NCBI RefSeq assembly: GCF_030814835.1
Contig: NZ_JAUSVS010000002.1
Span: 372,001 to 436,000 of the forward strand
DNA length: 64,000 nt
Direction: 5' to 3'
Source: Caulobacter ginsengisoli
GTDB lineage: Bacteria; Pseudomonadota; Alphaproteobacteria; Caulobacterales; Caulobacteraceae
Shown here: positions 42,838 through 51,364 of the stretch, in pieces
Layout of the letters: each line of letters begins with the position of its first letter
How positions within the stretch are numbered: the stretch's first letter is position 1
Program-made: the position numbers and the translations under genes
The notes under the pieces: model-generated
The model's database searches: none
Told to the model about the DNA's origin: nothing
Seen by the model: only the letters and a program-made list of their open reading frames with translations

Positions 42838-44984
42838 GCCTCGACCATCACCTTGATGCCTTCGCCGCAGTTGCTGGCGGCGACCATGACCAGGCTGCCG
42901 CGCACGGTCTCGAAGTTGAGATCCACCGTGCAGCCGGCCACTTCCAGCCCGGTCAGCGTCAGCGAGGACACCCCATCGGGCAACCGCGGCTTGGTCACCC
43001 GAACCTCACGAGCGATGGCGTCGACCTGGATGCCCAGCAGGGCCTGGAGCACCATCAACGGCGTGCCGGCCGCCCAGGCCTGGGGCACGCAGGCGACGGG
43101 GTAGGGGACGGCCTGCTCGCCCGGCCGGCGGGGGAAGCCGCAGAACAGTTCGGGCAGGCGCATGTCGGCCGTGCTGGCGGCGGTGAACAGCGAACGCAGC
43201 AGTTCCGCCACCGTCTCCCGTTCGCCGTAGCGGGCGATGCCGGCGGCGCAGAGGGCGTTGTCGTGCGGCCAGATCGAGCCGTTATGGTAGCTCATCGGGT
43301 TATAGCGGGCCTGGCCCTGGGCCAGGGTGCGGATGCCCCAGCCACTGTCGAAGGCGGCGCTGACCAGGTGGCCGGTCACTCGTTTGGCCCGCTCGGGCGT
43401 CGGCAGGCCGCAGAACAGCAGATGCCCGGCATTGGAGGCCAGCGGCCGGCAAAGCTCGCCCTCGCCATCGATGGCGATGCCGTAATAGCCGACCTCCTCC
43501 ATCCAGTAGCGGTCCTCGACCTGGGCCCGGATGCGCTCGGCCCGCGCCGCCCAGCCCTCGGCCCCGTCCTCGCCCAGCAGACCGGCGAGGTCCGCCATGG
43601 CCCGCCAGGCGGCGAAGGCGTAGCCCTGCACCTCGACCAAGGCGATCGGGCCTTTGGGGAAGCGGCCATCGGCGTGGAAGATGCTGTCGTGGCTGTCCTT
43701 CCAGCCCTGGTTGGCCAGGCCGGTGGCGGCGGCCCGGGCATAGTCGATCAGCCCATCGCCGTTGGAGTCCGAATAATCGTCCAGCCAGGCGGTGGCCGCC
43801 TTCAGATGACCCCAGATGCCGCGGATGAAGTCCAGGTCGCCGGTGCGCCGTCCGTAAGCGCCGGCCAGGGCCACGAACAGCGGCGTGGTGTCGACCCCGC
43901 CGTAGTAGACGCCGAACGGAATTTCGCCCAGCACCGCCATCTCGCCCTTGCGGGTCTCGTGCATGATCTTGCCGGGCTGGCTGTCCTGGAAGGCGTTGAC
44001 CTCGGTCGCCTGCCGGCTGGCCAGATAGGCCAGCACCCCCCGCGCCAGGGCCGGGTGGAACAGCAGCATCTGCCAGGCGCTGATGATCCCGTCCCGCCCG
44101 AACGGGGTCGAGAACCAGGGGATGCCGGCATAGGGATAGGGCCCGGTCGGCAGGTCGGTGGTCAGCAGGGCCAGGTCCATCCGCGACTGGCCGATCCAGC
44201 GGTTGAACCGCCGGTTCGAGGTGCGCACCCGCGCCCCCATCCGCTCGCGCTTGCGCATGGCCAGCCGCGCCTGAGCCGCCGCCTTGCGGAAGCGGTAGCG
44301 GCTGGGCGGCTCGTCCGCCTCGGCGCCGGCCTCCAGGTAGAGGGTCAGGGCCGAGCGAGGGGCCATGGGCGCGATGAAGTCGGCGTGGTCGTGGCGCAGG
44401 CGGTAGGGCGGCTCGGAAAAGCTGATGACACTGGTCCGCTCCAGGCCGTCCAGCCCGCGATAGGCGAAGGCGGCGCTGCGGCCGTCCAGTACCGCCTGGG
44501 CCATCTCGCCGCGCTTGGGGCGGACCATGCCGCGCACCTCGAACATGTCTCGGAAGTCGGCGGCGAACTCCAGGGTGACCGGCACCATCACCTCGTCGAG
44601 GTTGTGGTTGATCAGCCGGATCCGCTCATACATCCGCCGGTTCCACAGGAACCGCCGCCGCTCGACGTGCAGCACGCCAGGCGGCACGTGCCGGCCGGCA
44701 TTGGGCGGCAGCGGCCGGTTGGCGCCGTTGAACACAAACATCACGTTGTCGGAGGTCACCCCGGCGCTGAGCTGCGAGGGCTTCTTGCCGGCGATCAGCA
44801 GGCCCAGCCGCGACAGCAGCCGGGTGTCGCCGTCGAACAGGCCGTCGACCCCGCCCAGGATGTCGCCATGCTCGTCGGCGACCAGGAAACAGTCGCCGTC
44901 CTTCAGCGCCGGCTGGCGCAGCCGGGCGCTGTCGTCGTCATGTGTCTCGTCCAGGGCGGACGTCAGGTTCGGCGCGTCGTCCAT
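42834..44984 (-). CDS. Amylo-alpha-1,6-glucosidase / glycogen-debranching-type GH family protein
   Basis: A 716-residue protein: an N-terminal GDE-N/bis-type beta domain (DGDCFLVADEHGDILGGVDGLFDGDTRLLSRLGLLI to about 250) and a C-terminal (alpha/alpha)6 barrel with AGIPWFSTPFGRDGIISAWQML, NQGWKDSHDSIFHADGRFPKGPIALVEVQGYAFAAW and MSYHNGSIWPHDNALCAAGIARYG. These blocks correspond to the acidic pockets of glycogen-debranching alpha-1,6-glucosidases. Whether it acts on glycogen or another alpha-glucan is not shown. It is the second gene after the glycosyltransferase (33 bp gap). Confidence 0.87.
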   Translation of the reverse strand: MDDAPNLTSALDETHDDDSARLRQPALKDGDCFLVADEHGDILGGVDGLFDGDTRLLSRLGLLIAGKKPSQLSAGVTSDNVMFVFNGANRPLPPNAGRHVPPGVLHVERRRFLWNRRMYERIRLINHNLDEVMVPVTLEFAADFRDMFEVRGMVRPKRGEMAQAVLDGRSAAFAYRGLDGLERTSVISFSEPPYRLRHDHADFIAPMAPRSALTLYLEAGAEADEPPSRYRFRKAAAQARLAMRKRERMGARVRTSNRRFNRWIGQSRMDLALLTTDLPTGPYPYAGIPWFSTPFGRDGIISAWQMLLFHPALARGVLAYLASRQATEVNAFQDSQPGKIMHETRKGEMAVLGEIPFGVYYGGVDTTPLFVALAGAYGRRTGDLDFIRGIWGHLKAATAWLDDYSDSNGDGLIDYARAAATGLANQGWKDSHDSIFHADGRFPKGPIALVEVQGYAFAAWRAMADLAGLLGEDGAEGWAARAERIRAQVEDRYWMEEVGYYGIAIDGEGELCRPLASNAGHLLFCGLPTPERAKRVTGHLVSAAFDSGWGIRTLAQGQARYNPMSYHNGSIWPHDNALCAAGIARYGERETVAELLRSLFTAASTADMRLPELFCGFPRRPGEQAVPYPVACVPQAWAAGTPLMVLQALLGIQVDAIAREVRVTKPRLPDGVSSLTLTGLEVAGCTVDLNFETVRGSLVMVAASNCGEGIKVMVEA

Positions 44985-45017
44985 TCGGCCCCTAAATCTT
45001 GCCGCAAAGGGGATTGG

Positions 45018-46139
45018 TCAGGCGGTTTGCGCCAGTCTGGTCTCGGCTTGAGTCACAATTGCGGTGACCGACTCGCTGACGGTTTCGGGTTCTTCCGGCG
45101 CGAACGGCATCCGCGCCAGGCGGTCAGAATAGAGCTCGACATAGCGCCGCGCCATCACCGTGGCCGAGAACCGCAGCTCGAACCGCGCCCGGACGCTGGC
45201 TCGGTTCAGGGTCCGGCAGCGCTCGACGGCGGCGCAGGCGTCGTCCATGGAATCGACCAGGAAGCCGGTCTCGCCGTCCTCGATCACCTCGGGGGTCGAG
45301 CCGCAGCGCCAGGCGACCACCGGCGTTCCGCAGGCCATGGCCTCGATCATCACCAGGCCGAAGGGCTCGGGCCAGTCAATGGGGAAGAGCAGGGCCTGGG
45401 CGCCGCCCAGGAACTCGGACTTCTGGTCATCCCCGATCTCGCCGATGAATTCGATCAGCGGCTCGTTCTCGATCATCGGGGCGATGACCTCGGCGAAGTA
45501 ACGGGCGTCGGCCTGATCGACCTTGGCGGCGATCTTCAGGGGCATGCCCAGCCGCCTGGCGATCTCGATGGCCCGGTCGGGGCGCTTCTCGGGCGAGATC
45601 CGGCCCAGGAAGGCCAGATAGCCCTTCGAGGCGGCGCTGGGCTGATAGATGTCGGCGTTCAGGCCGTGATGCACCGTGCCCGCCCAGTTGGCGAAGGGCA
45701 GGGGGCGGCGCTGATCGTCGGAGATCGAGACCAGGGGGAACTGCGGCCAGTGGTCGTAGACGCCGGGCAGGTCCTTCATGTCGAGCCGGCCATGCAGGGT
45801 GGTCACCGTGCGGTCGGCCATGTCGGCGAACAGCGGGAAGTGGACCATGTCGACATGGAAGTGGATGACGTCGAACTGATGGGCCCGCGCCTTGACCTGG
45901 GCCAGCATGGTCAGGTGGGCCGCCAGGTCGGACTTGAGGGGCGAGGGATCCAGGCGGATGGCCTGGTCGCGCACGACCTCCAGCCGCGCCAGGGTGCGGG
46001 TCTCCCCCGTGGAGAACAGGGTGACGTCGTGGCCCAGCTCGACCAGGGCATCGGTCAGATGCGCCACCACCCGCTCGGTGCCGCCGTAGAGGACCGGGGG
46101 GACAGCTTCATACAGCGGGGGGATTTGAGCGATTTTCAC
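45018..46139 (-). CDS. GT4-like glycosyltransferase family 1/4 protein
   Basis: A 373-residue GT-B protein: IAQIPPLYEAVPPVLYGGTERVVAHLTDALVELGHDVTLFSTGE (acceptor-side Rossmann fold), FDVIHFHVDM, then the donor domain YLAFLGRISPEKRPDRAIEIARRLGMPLKIAAKV, and EPFGLVMIEAMACGTPVVAWRCGSTPEVIEDGETGFLVD (E-x7-E). It transfers a nucleotide-linked sugar to an unknown acceptor. With the 1,6-glucosidase gene 33 bp downstream it could belong to alpha-glucan metabolism. Confidence 0.88.
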   Translation of the reverse strand: MKIAQIPPLYEAVPPVLYGGTERVVAHLTDALVELGHDVTLFSTGETRTLARLEVVRDQAIRLDPSPLKSDLAAHLTMLAQVKARAHQFDVIHFHVDMVHFPLFADMADRTVTTLHGRLDMKDLPGVYDHWPQFPLVSISDDQRRPLPFANWAGTVHHGLNADIYQPSAASKGYLAFLGRISPEKRPDRAIEIARRLGMPLKIAAKVDQADARYFAEVIAPMIENEPLIEFIGEIGDDQKSEFLGGAQALLFPIDWPEPFGLVMIEAMACGTPVVAWRCGSTPEVIEDGETGFLVDSMDDACAAVERCRTLNRASVRARFELRFSATVMARRYVELYSDRLARMPFAPEEPETVSESVTAIVTQAETRLAQTA

Positions 46140-46222
46140 GGCGCAGCTCTCCTTACGCGCGCCGTGACTCTCGGCGCACGGAGTAAAGCCTCAGAGGGCC
46201 GGGAGGTTGCGCCGATAACGGC

Positions 46223-46240
46223 GGATTTCGGGCGAAATCC
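46223..46240. terminator. Short hairpin between the amine oxidase and glycosyltransferase genes
   Basis: GGATTTC and GAAATCC form a 7-bp stem with a GGGC loop, 16 bp beyond the stop of the minus-strand amine oxidase gene. There is no U-run after it on either strand, so an intrinsic terminator function is weakly supported. Confidence 0.3.
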
Positions 46241-46255
46241 CCAGTCTGTCGTCCG

Positions 46256-47995
46256 TCAGCAGGCGCAGATCAGCGGATAGTTGGTCGTGTCGGCGATGGT
46301 GGTCATGCCCAGATAGTCGACCAGCACCGATTCCGCCGTGCAGAACGCCCCCTCGACCCAGGCCTGGTCGTTGGAATAGGCCTCGCCGATGATGAACAGG
46401 TTGGCCGCCCCGACCCCGGCCAGGACGCTGGGCTGGCGGATCTTCTGCATCACGTCGCAGATGTCGTAATGGGCCGCCCAGGCGTGGTAGCCGGCCCCGA
46501 AGGGGTTCAGCGAAAAGTCGTTGTAGATGGTCTGCACCGGCCAGGGGATCAGGCCGCCGTTGGGTTGGTCGAAATGCAGCTTGGCCAGTTCCAGCAGCAC
46601 CATGCGGGTCATGGTGTCGGTGCCGGTCCCCGGGCCCTGCAGCACTTGGTAGTCCTGGTCCAGCGGCACGCTGCGGTTCTGGTCGATCTCGACTTCCAGC
46701 TCCTGCCAGAACTGGATGTACTGCATGTCGTCATAGCTGCAGAGCACCCCGTAGGTGGGGTTGGGGTTCTGGCCGTTGGAGTTGTTGCCGAAATAATAGA
46801 CCTGGCGCAGCGGCAGGTCGGTGATGCTGGGCCCGAAGACATTGGTCCCGCCGCTGAGGTCGGGCGGGTAGGGACAGGTCTCCCACCAGGGGCTGTCGAA
46901 GAACATCATCACCCGCATCGACGGCTGGCGGATCACCCCGTCCAGATAGAGCTGCACCTGGGTGTTGTTGATCACGTCGACCTTGCCGGTGTTGTCGGCA
47001 TAGCGGGTGGCGTTGGCGACCAGGTCGATCGACGCCGGCGGCATGGCCATGAAGGCGTAGTCGCTGGTCAGCACGCCGGAATTGGCGGTGTCGGGGGCGC
47101 TGGCGCTGGCGGTCTGGAACTGCAGCTGGTTCTGCGGGGTCAGCCAGATCGAGTGCAGGCGGGTGTTGTTCTGGAAGTTGAACGCGACGCCGGCGTTGGC
47201 CGCGGCGGCCTGGGTCTGCTGGAACAGCTGCTCGAACACCTGGCTGTAGCCGCCGTCCAGGGTCTTGAAGGCCCCGCCGGGCGCGAACTCGCCATTATAG
47301 ATGGCGGCGTTGGCGGCGTTCCAGTTGATGACGTTGGATGTGTAGCCGCCGGCGTCGGAGGCGTATTCATACCCCTCGTTGCCGGCCTGGTCATAGAAGA
47401 CGTTCCAGTAGCCGATCGAGCCGGCCAGCGAACCCGGCGGATAGACATAGCTGTTGAAGCTGGGCGGCAGCGCGCCGGTTCCGTAGAACGTGCACTGGTC
47501 CGCGCGGGTCTTGGGCCCCGGATTGCCGGTGATCAGGGCCGAGATGTTCGAGAACAGCGTGGCGGCCGGGGCGGCGTTGTTGCCGGGCGTGTTGTAGGGG
47601 GCCGGCGTGGCGGCCAGGTTGTTCTGGTAGATGTGCTCGCCGCGCAGATAGAGCAGCGGATTGTCGGTGGTGTTGAAGTCGATGATCTTGGGTCCCAGGC
47701 CCAGGGCCTGGATGGTCAGGGTGACCAGCTGGTGGCCCTGGCTCTGGGTAGGGTCCCACATGATGAACCGCATCCCGCCGGCCTCGATATAGGACTGGGT
47801 CGGGTCGTTGTTGCAGAAATAGGAGCAGATCCGCCCCGCCGGCGCCCGCGTGCCTGTCCCAATGCCGCCGAAAGCGTAGTCGCCCCACTCGATCAAGTTG
47901 ATGGTGTCGCCACTGACGGCCTTGCCGCCGGTCACCAGCCGCCAGGCGGTGTAGAGGCCGGCCGGTCCGGCGCCGAAGATGGTGTAGCTGGTCAT
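46256..47995 (-). CDS. Flavin amine/amino-acid oxidase-like protein, unusual
   Basis: A 579-residue protein. The start MTSYTIFGAG follows GGAGGG and puts the FAD motif FGAGPAGLYTAWRL at residues 6-19, so it is not secreted. SYIEAGGMRFIMWD is the second flavin-amine-oxidase motif, and the C-terminal FIIGEAYSNDQAWVEGAFCTAESVL is the third. It resembles L-amino-acid-oxidase-type enzymes that make H2O2 and ammonia from amino acids, but the middle (150-450) is full of Asn, Gln, Tyr and Pro and matches nothing I know. No neighbour suggests a pathway. It lies alone with AT-rich upstream DNA. Confidence 0.72.
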   Translation of the reverse strand: MTSYTIFGAGPAGLYTAWRLVTGGKAVSGDTINLIEWGDYAFGGIGTGTRAPAGRICSYFCNNDPTQSYIEAGGMRFIMWDPTQSQGHQLVTLTIQALGLGPKIIDFNTTDNPLLYLRGEHIYQNNLAATPAPYNTPGNNAAPAATLFSNISALITGNPGPKTRADQCTFYGTGALPPSFNSYVYPPGSLAGSIGYWNVFYDQAGNEGYEYASDAGGYTSNVINWNAANAAIYNGEFAPGGAFKTLDGGYSQVFEQLFQQTQAAAANAGVAFNFQNNTRLHSIWLTPQNQLQFQTASASAPDTANSGVLTSDYAFMAMPPASIDLVANATRYADNTGKVDVINNTQVQLYLDGVIRQPSMRVMMFFDSPWWETCPYPPDLSGGTNVFGPSITDLPLRQVYYFGNNSNGQNPNPTYGVLCSYDDMQYIQFWQELEVEIDQNRSVPLDQDYQVLQGPGTGTDTMTRMVLLELAKLHFDQPNGGLIPWPVQTIYNDFSLNPFGAGYHAWAAHYDICDVMQKIRQPSVLAGVGAANLFIIGEAYSNDQAWVEGAFCTAESVLVDYLGMTTIADTTNYPLICAC

Positions 47996-48098
47996 GGGGA
48001 TCCCTCCGACGAGATGGCGGAGGGTCGGCGGACGGGGCGGAGTCGTCAACCTGAAATAGTAGAAAAATACAACCTCAACGACCCATCTCGGATTCGGG

Positions 48099-48707
48099 TC
48101 AGTCCGTTCCGAACTTCCCCGCCGCCGCCCGCCAGCCGCCCTCCAGGAAGGTCGCCCAGAATTCCGCCGCCCGGTCGAGGTCGAAGCCGGTGCGGGTCAT
48201 CCAGCCGATGGCCGACTCCGGCGCATACAGGGTCATGCGCAGGCCAAGCATCGCCAGGTCCTTGGGCAGGCCATAGGCCTCCATCACGCCCTTGACGAAA
48301 TAGCCCTCGATGCCGCCCCGCTCGCCGCGCCGCTGCCTGGCGGTAAGGGAGGCGATGGTGGGGTCGCCGAGCAGGGACCGTAGCACCGCGCCGCGTTCGG
48401 CCAGGTAGCGCAGGTAGCTCCTCAGGTAGGGCTCGCGGGCCTGGGCCAGCGGCGTGCCGACCGGGGCCAGGCTCAGGCCCCGGCGGCGGATCTCAGCGAA
48501 CTCGCGCTCGATCAGGGCCTCGAACAGGGCCGGACGGTTGGCGAAGTGCTTGTAGACCAGGGCCTTGCTGACCCCCGCCGCCTCGCCGACCGCCTCAAGC
48601 GTGCAGGCCACTAGCCCCTGCTCGACGATCAGCCGGGCGGCCGCCTCAAGGAGGCCGTCGCGGCGGGCCTCGGCGCTGATCCGCCGCTTGGTTTCGACCA
48701 GAGTCAC
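48099..48707 (-). CDS. TetR-family transcriptional regulator
   Basis: A 202-residue regulator starting at GTG that overlaps the stop of the amidohydrolase gene (GTGA). The helix-turn-helix is TLEAVGEAAGVSKALVYKHFANRPALFEAL (about 36-65). The rest is the ligand-binding domain. It is the second gene of the amidohydrolase operon and may repress it; an 11-bp perfect palindrome TTAGTCACTAA lies upstream of the operon at 49919-49929. Confidence 0.9.
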   Translation of the reverse strand: MTLVETKRRISAEARRDGLLEAAARLIVEQGLVACTLEAVGEAAGVSKALVYKHFANRPALFEALIEREFAEIRRRGLSLAPVGTPLAQAREPYLRSYLRYLAERGAVLRSLLGDPTIASLTARQRRGERGGIEGYFVKGVMEAYGLPKDLAMLGLRMTLYAPESAIGWMTRTGFDLDRAAEFWATFLEGGWRAAAGKFGTD

Positions 48708-49849
48708 CCGGCGAACATATCCTCGAAGTTCCGCCGGTAGAACCGGTCCCTGGCCTCTTCGGAGAGGCCCTCGAAGGTGCTCTCGAACCGCTCGATGGGG
48801 TTCTTGGTGCCTTCGGGGTGGGGATAGTCGGAGGAGAAGAGGAACAGCTCCTCGCCGCCCTCGCGGATGATGGTCCCGGCGTCCTCGGTGGCGAAGGGGG
48901 TGAAGCGGACGGCCCGGCGGATCAACTGCGAGGGCGGCATGGAGAGGCCGCCCACCACCGGGTCGGTCTTGCGCCAGCCCTTCCAGGCCTGGTCCAGTCG
49001 GCGCAGGAAGTCGGGCACCCAGCCGGCGCCCAGCTCGATCACCCCGCCGCGCAGGGTCGGGAAGCGGTCGAAGACGCCGTCGAGGGCCAGGCTGGCCAGG
49101 AAGTTCTGCGGCGCGAAGGCCAGCGAGAAGAAGTCCTTGGCCCGCAGGTTCTCGCCCCCGCCCAGCCAGTCCTTGGGCCGCGGATGGCCGTTGTTGTGAT
49201 AGGCGGCCGGCAGCATCGGGGTCAGGGCCCCGACATGCAGCATGAAAGGGACCCCGGCCTCGCTGAGCGCGGCCCATATGGGGTCAAGGTCCGGGTGTCC
49301 GGGGGAACGATCGCCGGCCGGCGCGGCGGGCAGCCACACCGCGCCGCAGCCGGCGGCGATCGCCCCCCGCACTTCGGCGAGGGCCAGGTCCGGCTCGTCC
49401 AGCGGAACCACGCCCACGCCGATCAGTCTGTCATCGCCCCGGCAGAAGTCGGCGACCGCCCGGTTCAGCGCCCGCGCGCCGCCGTATTTCACCGCCAGGT
49501 CCCTGGAGGGCAGGAACTGCGAGCCGGCGAAGGTGGTGAAGACCAGCTGGCGGTTGAAGCCCAGGTCGTCCAACGCCGCTCGCCGCTCCGCCGGGTCGAT
49601 GGCCCCAAACCCCGCCCAGCCCTTGGGCCCAGCCACGACATTGCTGGAGATCTCGGCGGTGGCGACGGGGTCCCTGACCCGCGCCTGAGCCCGCTCGATG
49701 GCCTTGGCCGCCCCCGAGCCGCCGGCCTCCAGCCGCATGCTGCCCAGCCGCTCACGCACATCGGCGTCGGCGTAGCCGGCCAGCCAGTCCAGGCTCTCCA
49801 TGATATGGCTGTCGGCGTCGTTGATCAGGCGCGTCCCGGCGTAGGGCAT
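48704..49849 (-). CDS. Amidohydrolase-2 family (TIM-barrel metal-dependent) protein
   Basis: A 381-residue TIM-barrel protein. INDADSHIMES near the N-terminus has the metal-binding D-x-H form, PFMLHVGALTP carries a later His, and FLFSSDYPHPEGTKNPIERF is the typical C-terminal Asp motif. The family contains ACMSD-like decarboxylases and hydrolases acting on ring compounds. The substrate is not readable. First gene of the operon with the TetR regulator; divergent from the ECF41 locus across 164 bp. Confidence 0.87.
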   Translation of the reverse strand: MPYAGTRLINDADSHIMESLDWLAGYADADVRERLGSMRLEAGGSGAAKAIERAQARVRDPVATAEISSNVVAGPKGWAGFGAIDPAERRAALDDLGFNRQLVFTTFAGSQFLPSRDLAVKYGGARALNRAVADFCRGDDRLIGVGVVPLDEPDLALAEVRGAIAAGCGAVWLPAAPAGDRSPGHPDLDPIWAALSEAGVPFMLHVGALTPMLPAAYHNNGHPRPKDWLGGGENLRAKDFFSLAFAPQNFLASLALDGVFDRFPTLRGGVIELGAGWVPDFLRRLDQAWKGWRKTDPVVGGLSMPPSQLIRRAVRFTPFATEDAGTIIREGGEELFLFSSDYPHPEGTKNPIERFESTFEGLSEEARDRFYRRNFEDMFAG

Positions 49850-49918
49850 GGCGTTTCCTCCGGCTCTTCTTGTTGCGGGAACGATAAGCCGGAAGGCGTC
49901 GACGCCGCAATTCCAATT

Positions 49919-49929
49919 TTAGTCACTAA
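49919..49929. promoter_or_regulatory. 11-bp palindrome TTAGTCACTAA, candidate TetR operator
   Basis: A perfect 5-1-5 palindrome lies 70 bp upstream of the amidohydrolase start, in the AT-rich part of the 164-bp gap shared with the ECF41 locus. The amidohydrolase operon encodes a TetR protein, so this is its likely binding site. Outward of the 11 bp the symmetry stops, so the real operator may be longer and imperfect. Confidence 0.4.
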
Positions 49930-49955
49930 TGGTCGCATTTTTTTCCAACCGTTCA

Positions 49956-49982
49956 TGTCACCTTCCGCTCCGCCATCTCGTC
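49956..49982 (+). promoter_or_regulatory. ECF41-type promoter (TGTCACC, 16 bp, CGTC)
   Basis: TGTCACC at 49956-49962 and CGTC at 49979-49982 are 16 bp apart. The published ECF41 consensus is a TGTCACA -35 with a CGTC -10. It ends 31 bp before the ATG of the carboxymuconolactone decarboxylase-like gene, which together with the ECF41 sigma factor gene forms the expected autoregulated unit. Only one of the -35 bases differs from consensus. Confidence 0.7.
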
Positions 49983-50013
49983 CTCACTCCGTAACCCCAA
50001 CGGAGACCCTCAC

Positions 50014-50484
50014 ATGACCGCCCGCCTCAACCCCTTCGCCCATCTCGCCCTGCTCCAGCCGCTGATCGACTGCGGCATGAAGGTGCAGTCGTCCGGCCTC
50101 GAGCCCAGCCTGCTGGAACTGGTCAAGATCCGCGCCTCGCAGATCAACGGCTGCGCCGTCTGCCTGCAGATGCACGTCACCGAAGCCCGCGCCCAGGGCG
50201 AGACCGAGAACCGCATCGTCCTGCTGGACGCCTGGCGCGAGACCTCGCTCTACAGTGACCGCGAACGGGCCGCCCTGGCCTGGACCGAGGCCCTCACCCG
50301 GCTCAATAGTCCGGCCGAGCAGGACGCCGCCTGGGCCCTGGTCGAGACCCAGTTCAGTGAGGAGGAGCGCGTGAAGCTGACGATGATGATCGTGGTGATC
50401 AACGGCTTCAACCGCTTCAATATCGGCTTCCGGGTCGATCCCGTCTTGCTGACGGCTCGTCCGGTCGCCCATCAGGCCGCCTGA
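50014..50484 (+). CDS. Carboxymuconolactone decarboxylase/AhpD-like protein
   Basis: A 156-residue protein of the CMD/AhpD family: LLELVKIRASQINGCAVCLQMHVTEARAQGE contains the CxxC and the following His of the AhpD-type redox centre. VKLTMMIVVINGFNRFNIGF completes the helical fold. Such proteins act as peroxiredoxin-linked or alkylhydroperoxidase-like reductases. In ECF41 loci this gene type is the standard neighbour and target. It is the first gene after the ECF41 promoter and ends 1 bp before the sigma factor start. Confidence 0.92.
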   Translation: MTARLNPFAHLALLQPLIDCGMKVQSSGLEPSLLELVKIRASQINGCAVCLQMHVTEARAQGETENRIVLLDAWRETSLYSDRERAALAWTEALTRLNSPAEQDAAWALVETQFSEEERVKLTMMIVVINGFNRFNIGFRVDPVLLTARPVAHQAA

Positions 50485-50485
50485 C

Positions 50486-51358
50486 GTGAGCGCCCCCGGA
50501 CCAGACACGGCCGCCGCCGTCTTCGACCCCCTGCGGCCCCGCCTGGTCCGGGCGGCCTACCGGATGCTGGGCTCGGTGGCCGACGCCGAGGACATCGTCC
50601 AGGAGGCCTTCATCCGCTGGCTGGGCACGGACCGCGGCGCGGTCCGCGACCCGGCCGGTTTCCTGATCCGCGTCGTCACCCGCCTGAGCCTTGACCTGAT
50701 CAAGTCGGCCCACCGCCGGCGCGAGACCTATGTCGGCCCCTGGCTGCCCGAGCCCATCGTCGAGGCCGAGGACGCGGCCGACGTCGACGACGTCACCCTG
50801 CCGCTGCTGCTGGCCCTGGAGCGGCTCAGCCCCCTGGAGCGGGCCGCCTTCCTGCTGCACGACGTGTTCGGCCAGAGCTTCGCCGAGATCGCCGAGGCCA
50901 TCGGCCGCGACGAGACCGCCTGCCGCCAGCTGGCCAGCCGCGCCCGCACCCACGTCCGCACTGAGCGGCCCCGCTTCGACGTCCCGCGCGAACACGGCCT
51001 GGAAATCGCCCAGGCCTTCTTCACCGCCTCCCGCCAGGGCGACATGGGGGCGTTACGCAGTCTGCTGGCCGCCGACGTGGTCCTGCAGGCCGACGGCGGT
51101 GGCAAACGCCCGGCGGCCATGGTTCCCATCGAGGGGCTGGAGGCGGTGATGGCGGTGCACGAACGGATCGCCGCGGTGGTCGCCGCCGGCGGTTCGAAGC
51201 TGCTGCGGCTGGGCTTGGTCAACGGGCTGCCAGGGTTCGTCACCATGGAGCCGGATGGCGTGGTGCAGACGACGGCGCTGGAGGTCGCGAACGGGCGGAT
51301 CGTCGGGATCTATGTGGTGCGCAATCCGGACAAGCTGGAGCGCGTCGCCTCTATCTGA
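50486..51358 (+). CDS. ECF41-family sigma factor with SnoaL-like C-terminal extension
   Basis: A 290-residue sigma factor. Region 2 (RLVRAAYRMLGSVADAEDIVQEAFIRW) and region 4 (LERLSPLERAAFLLHDVFGQSFAEIAEAIGRDETACRQLASRAR) are followed by a ~110-residue SnoaL-like domain. All three ECF41 signature motifs are visible: WLPEP at 86-90, DGGGK at 203-207 and NPDKL at 280-284. There is no anti-sigma gene; in this group the C-terminal domain itself controls activity. Its promoter lies upstream of the preceding gene (49956-49982). Confidence 0.95.
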   Translation: MSAPGPDTAAAVFDPLRPRLVRAAYRMLGSVADAEDIVQEAFIRWLGTDRGAVRDPAGFLIRVVTRLSLDLIKSAHRRRETYVGPWLPEPIVEAEDAADVDDVTLPLLLALERLSPLERAAFLLHDVFGQSFAEIAEAIGRDETACRQLASRARTHVRTERPRFDVPREHGLEIAQAFFTASRQGDMGALRSLLAADVVLQADGGGKRPAAMVPIEGLEAVMAVHERIAAVVAAGGSKLLRLGLVNGLPGFVTMEPDGVVQTTALEVANGRIVGIYVVRNPDKLERVASI

Positions 51359-51364
51359 CGGACG

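Noticed and set aside
43263..46280. A 1005-codon open frame on the plus strand
   Set aside because: It is antisense to the glucosidase and glycosyltransferase genes, whose motifs are unmistakable. The translation is low-complexity Gly/Gln/Arg/His, typical of a shadow frame in very GC-rich DNA.
46469..48295. A 608-codon plus-strand frame opposite the amine oxidase
   Set aside because: Composition is Val/Gly/Arg/His-rich shadow. The minus-strand frame has two FAD motifs and a proper ribosome site.
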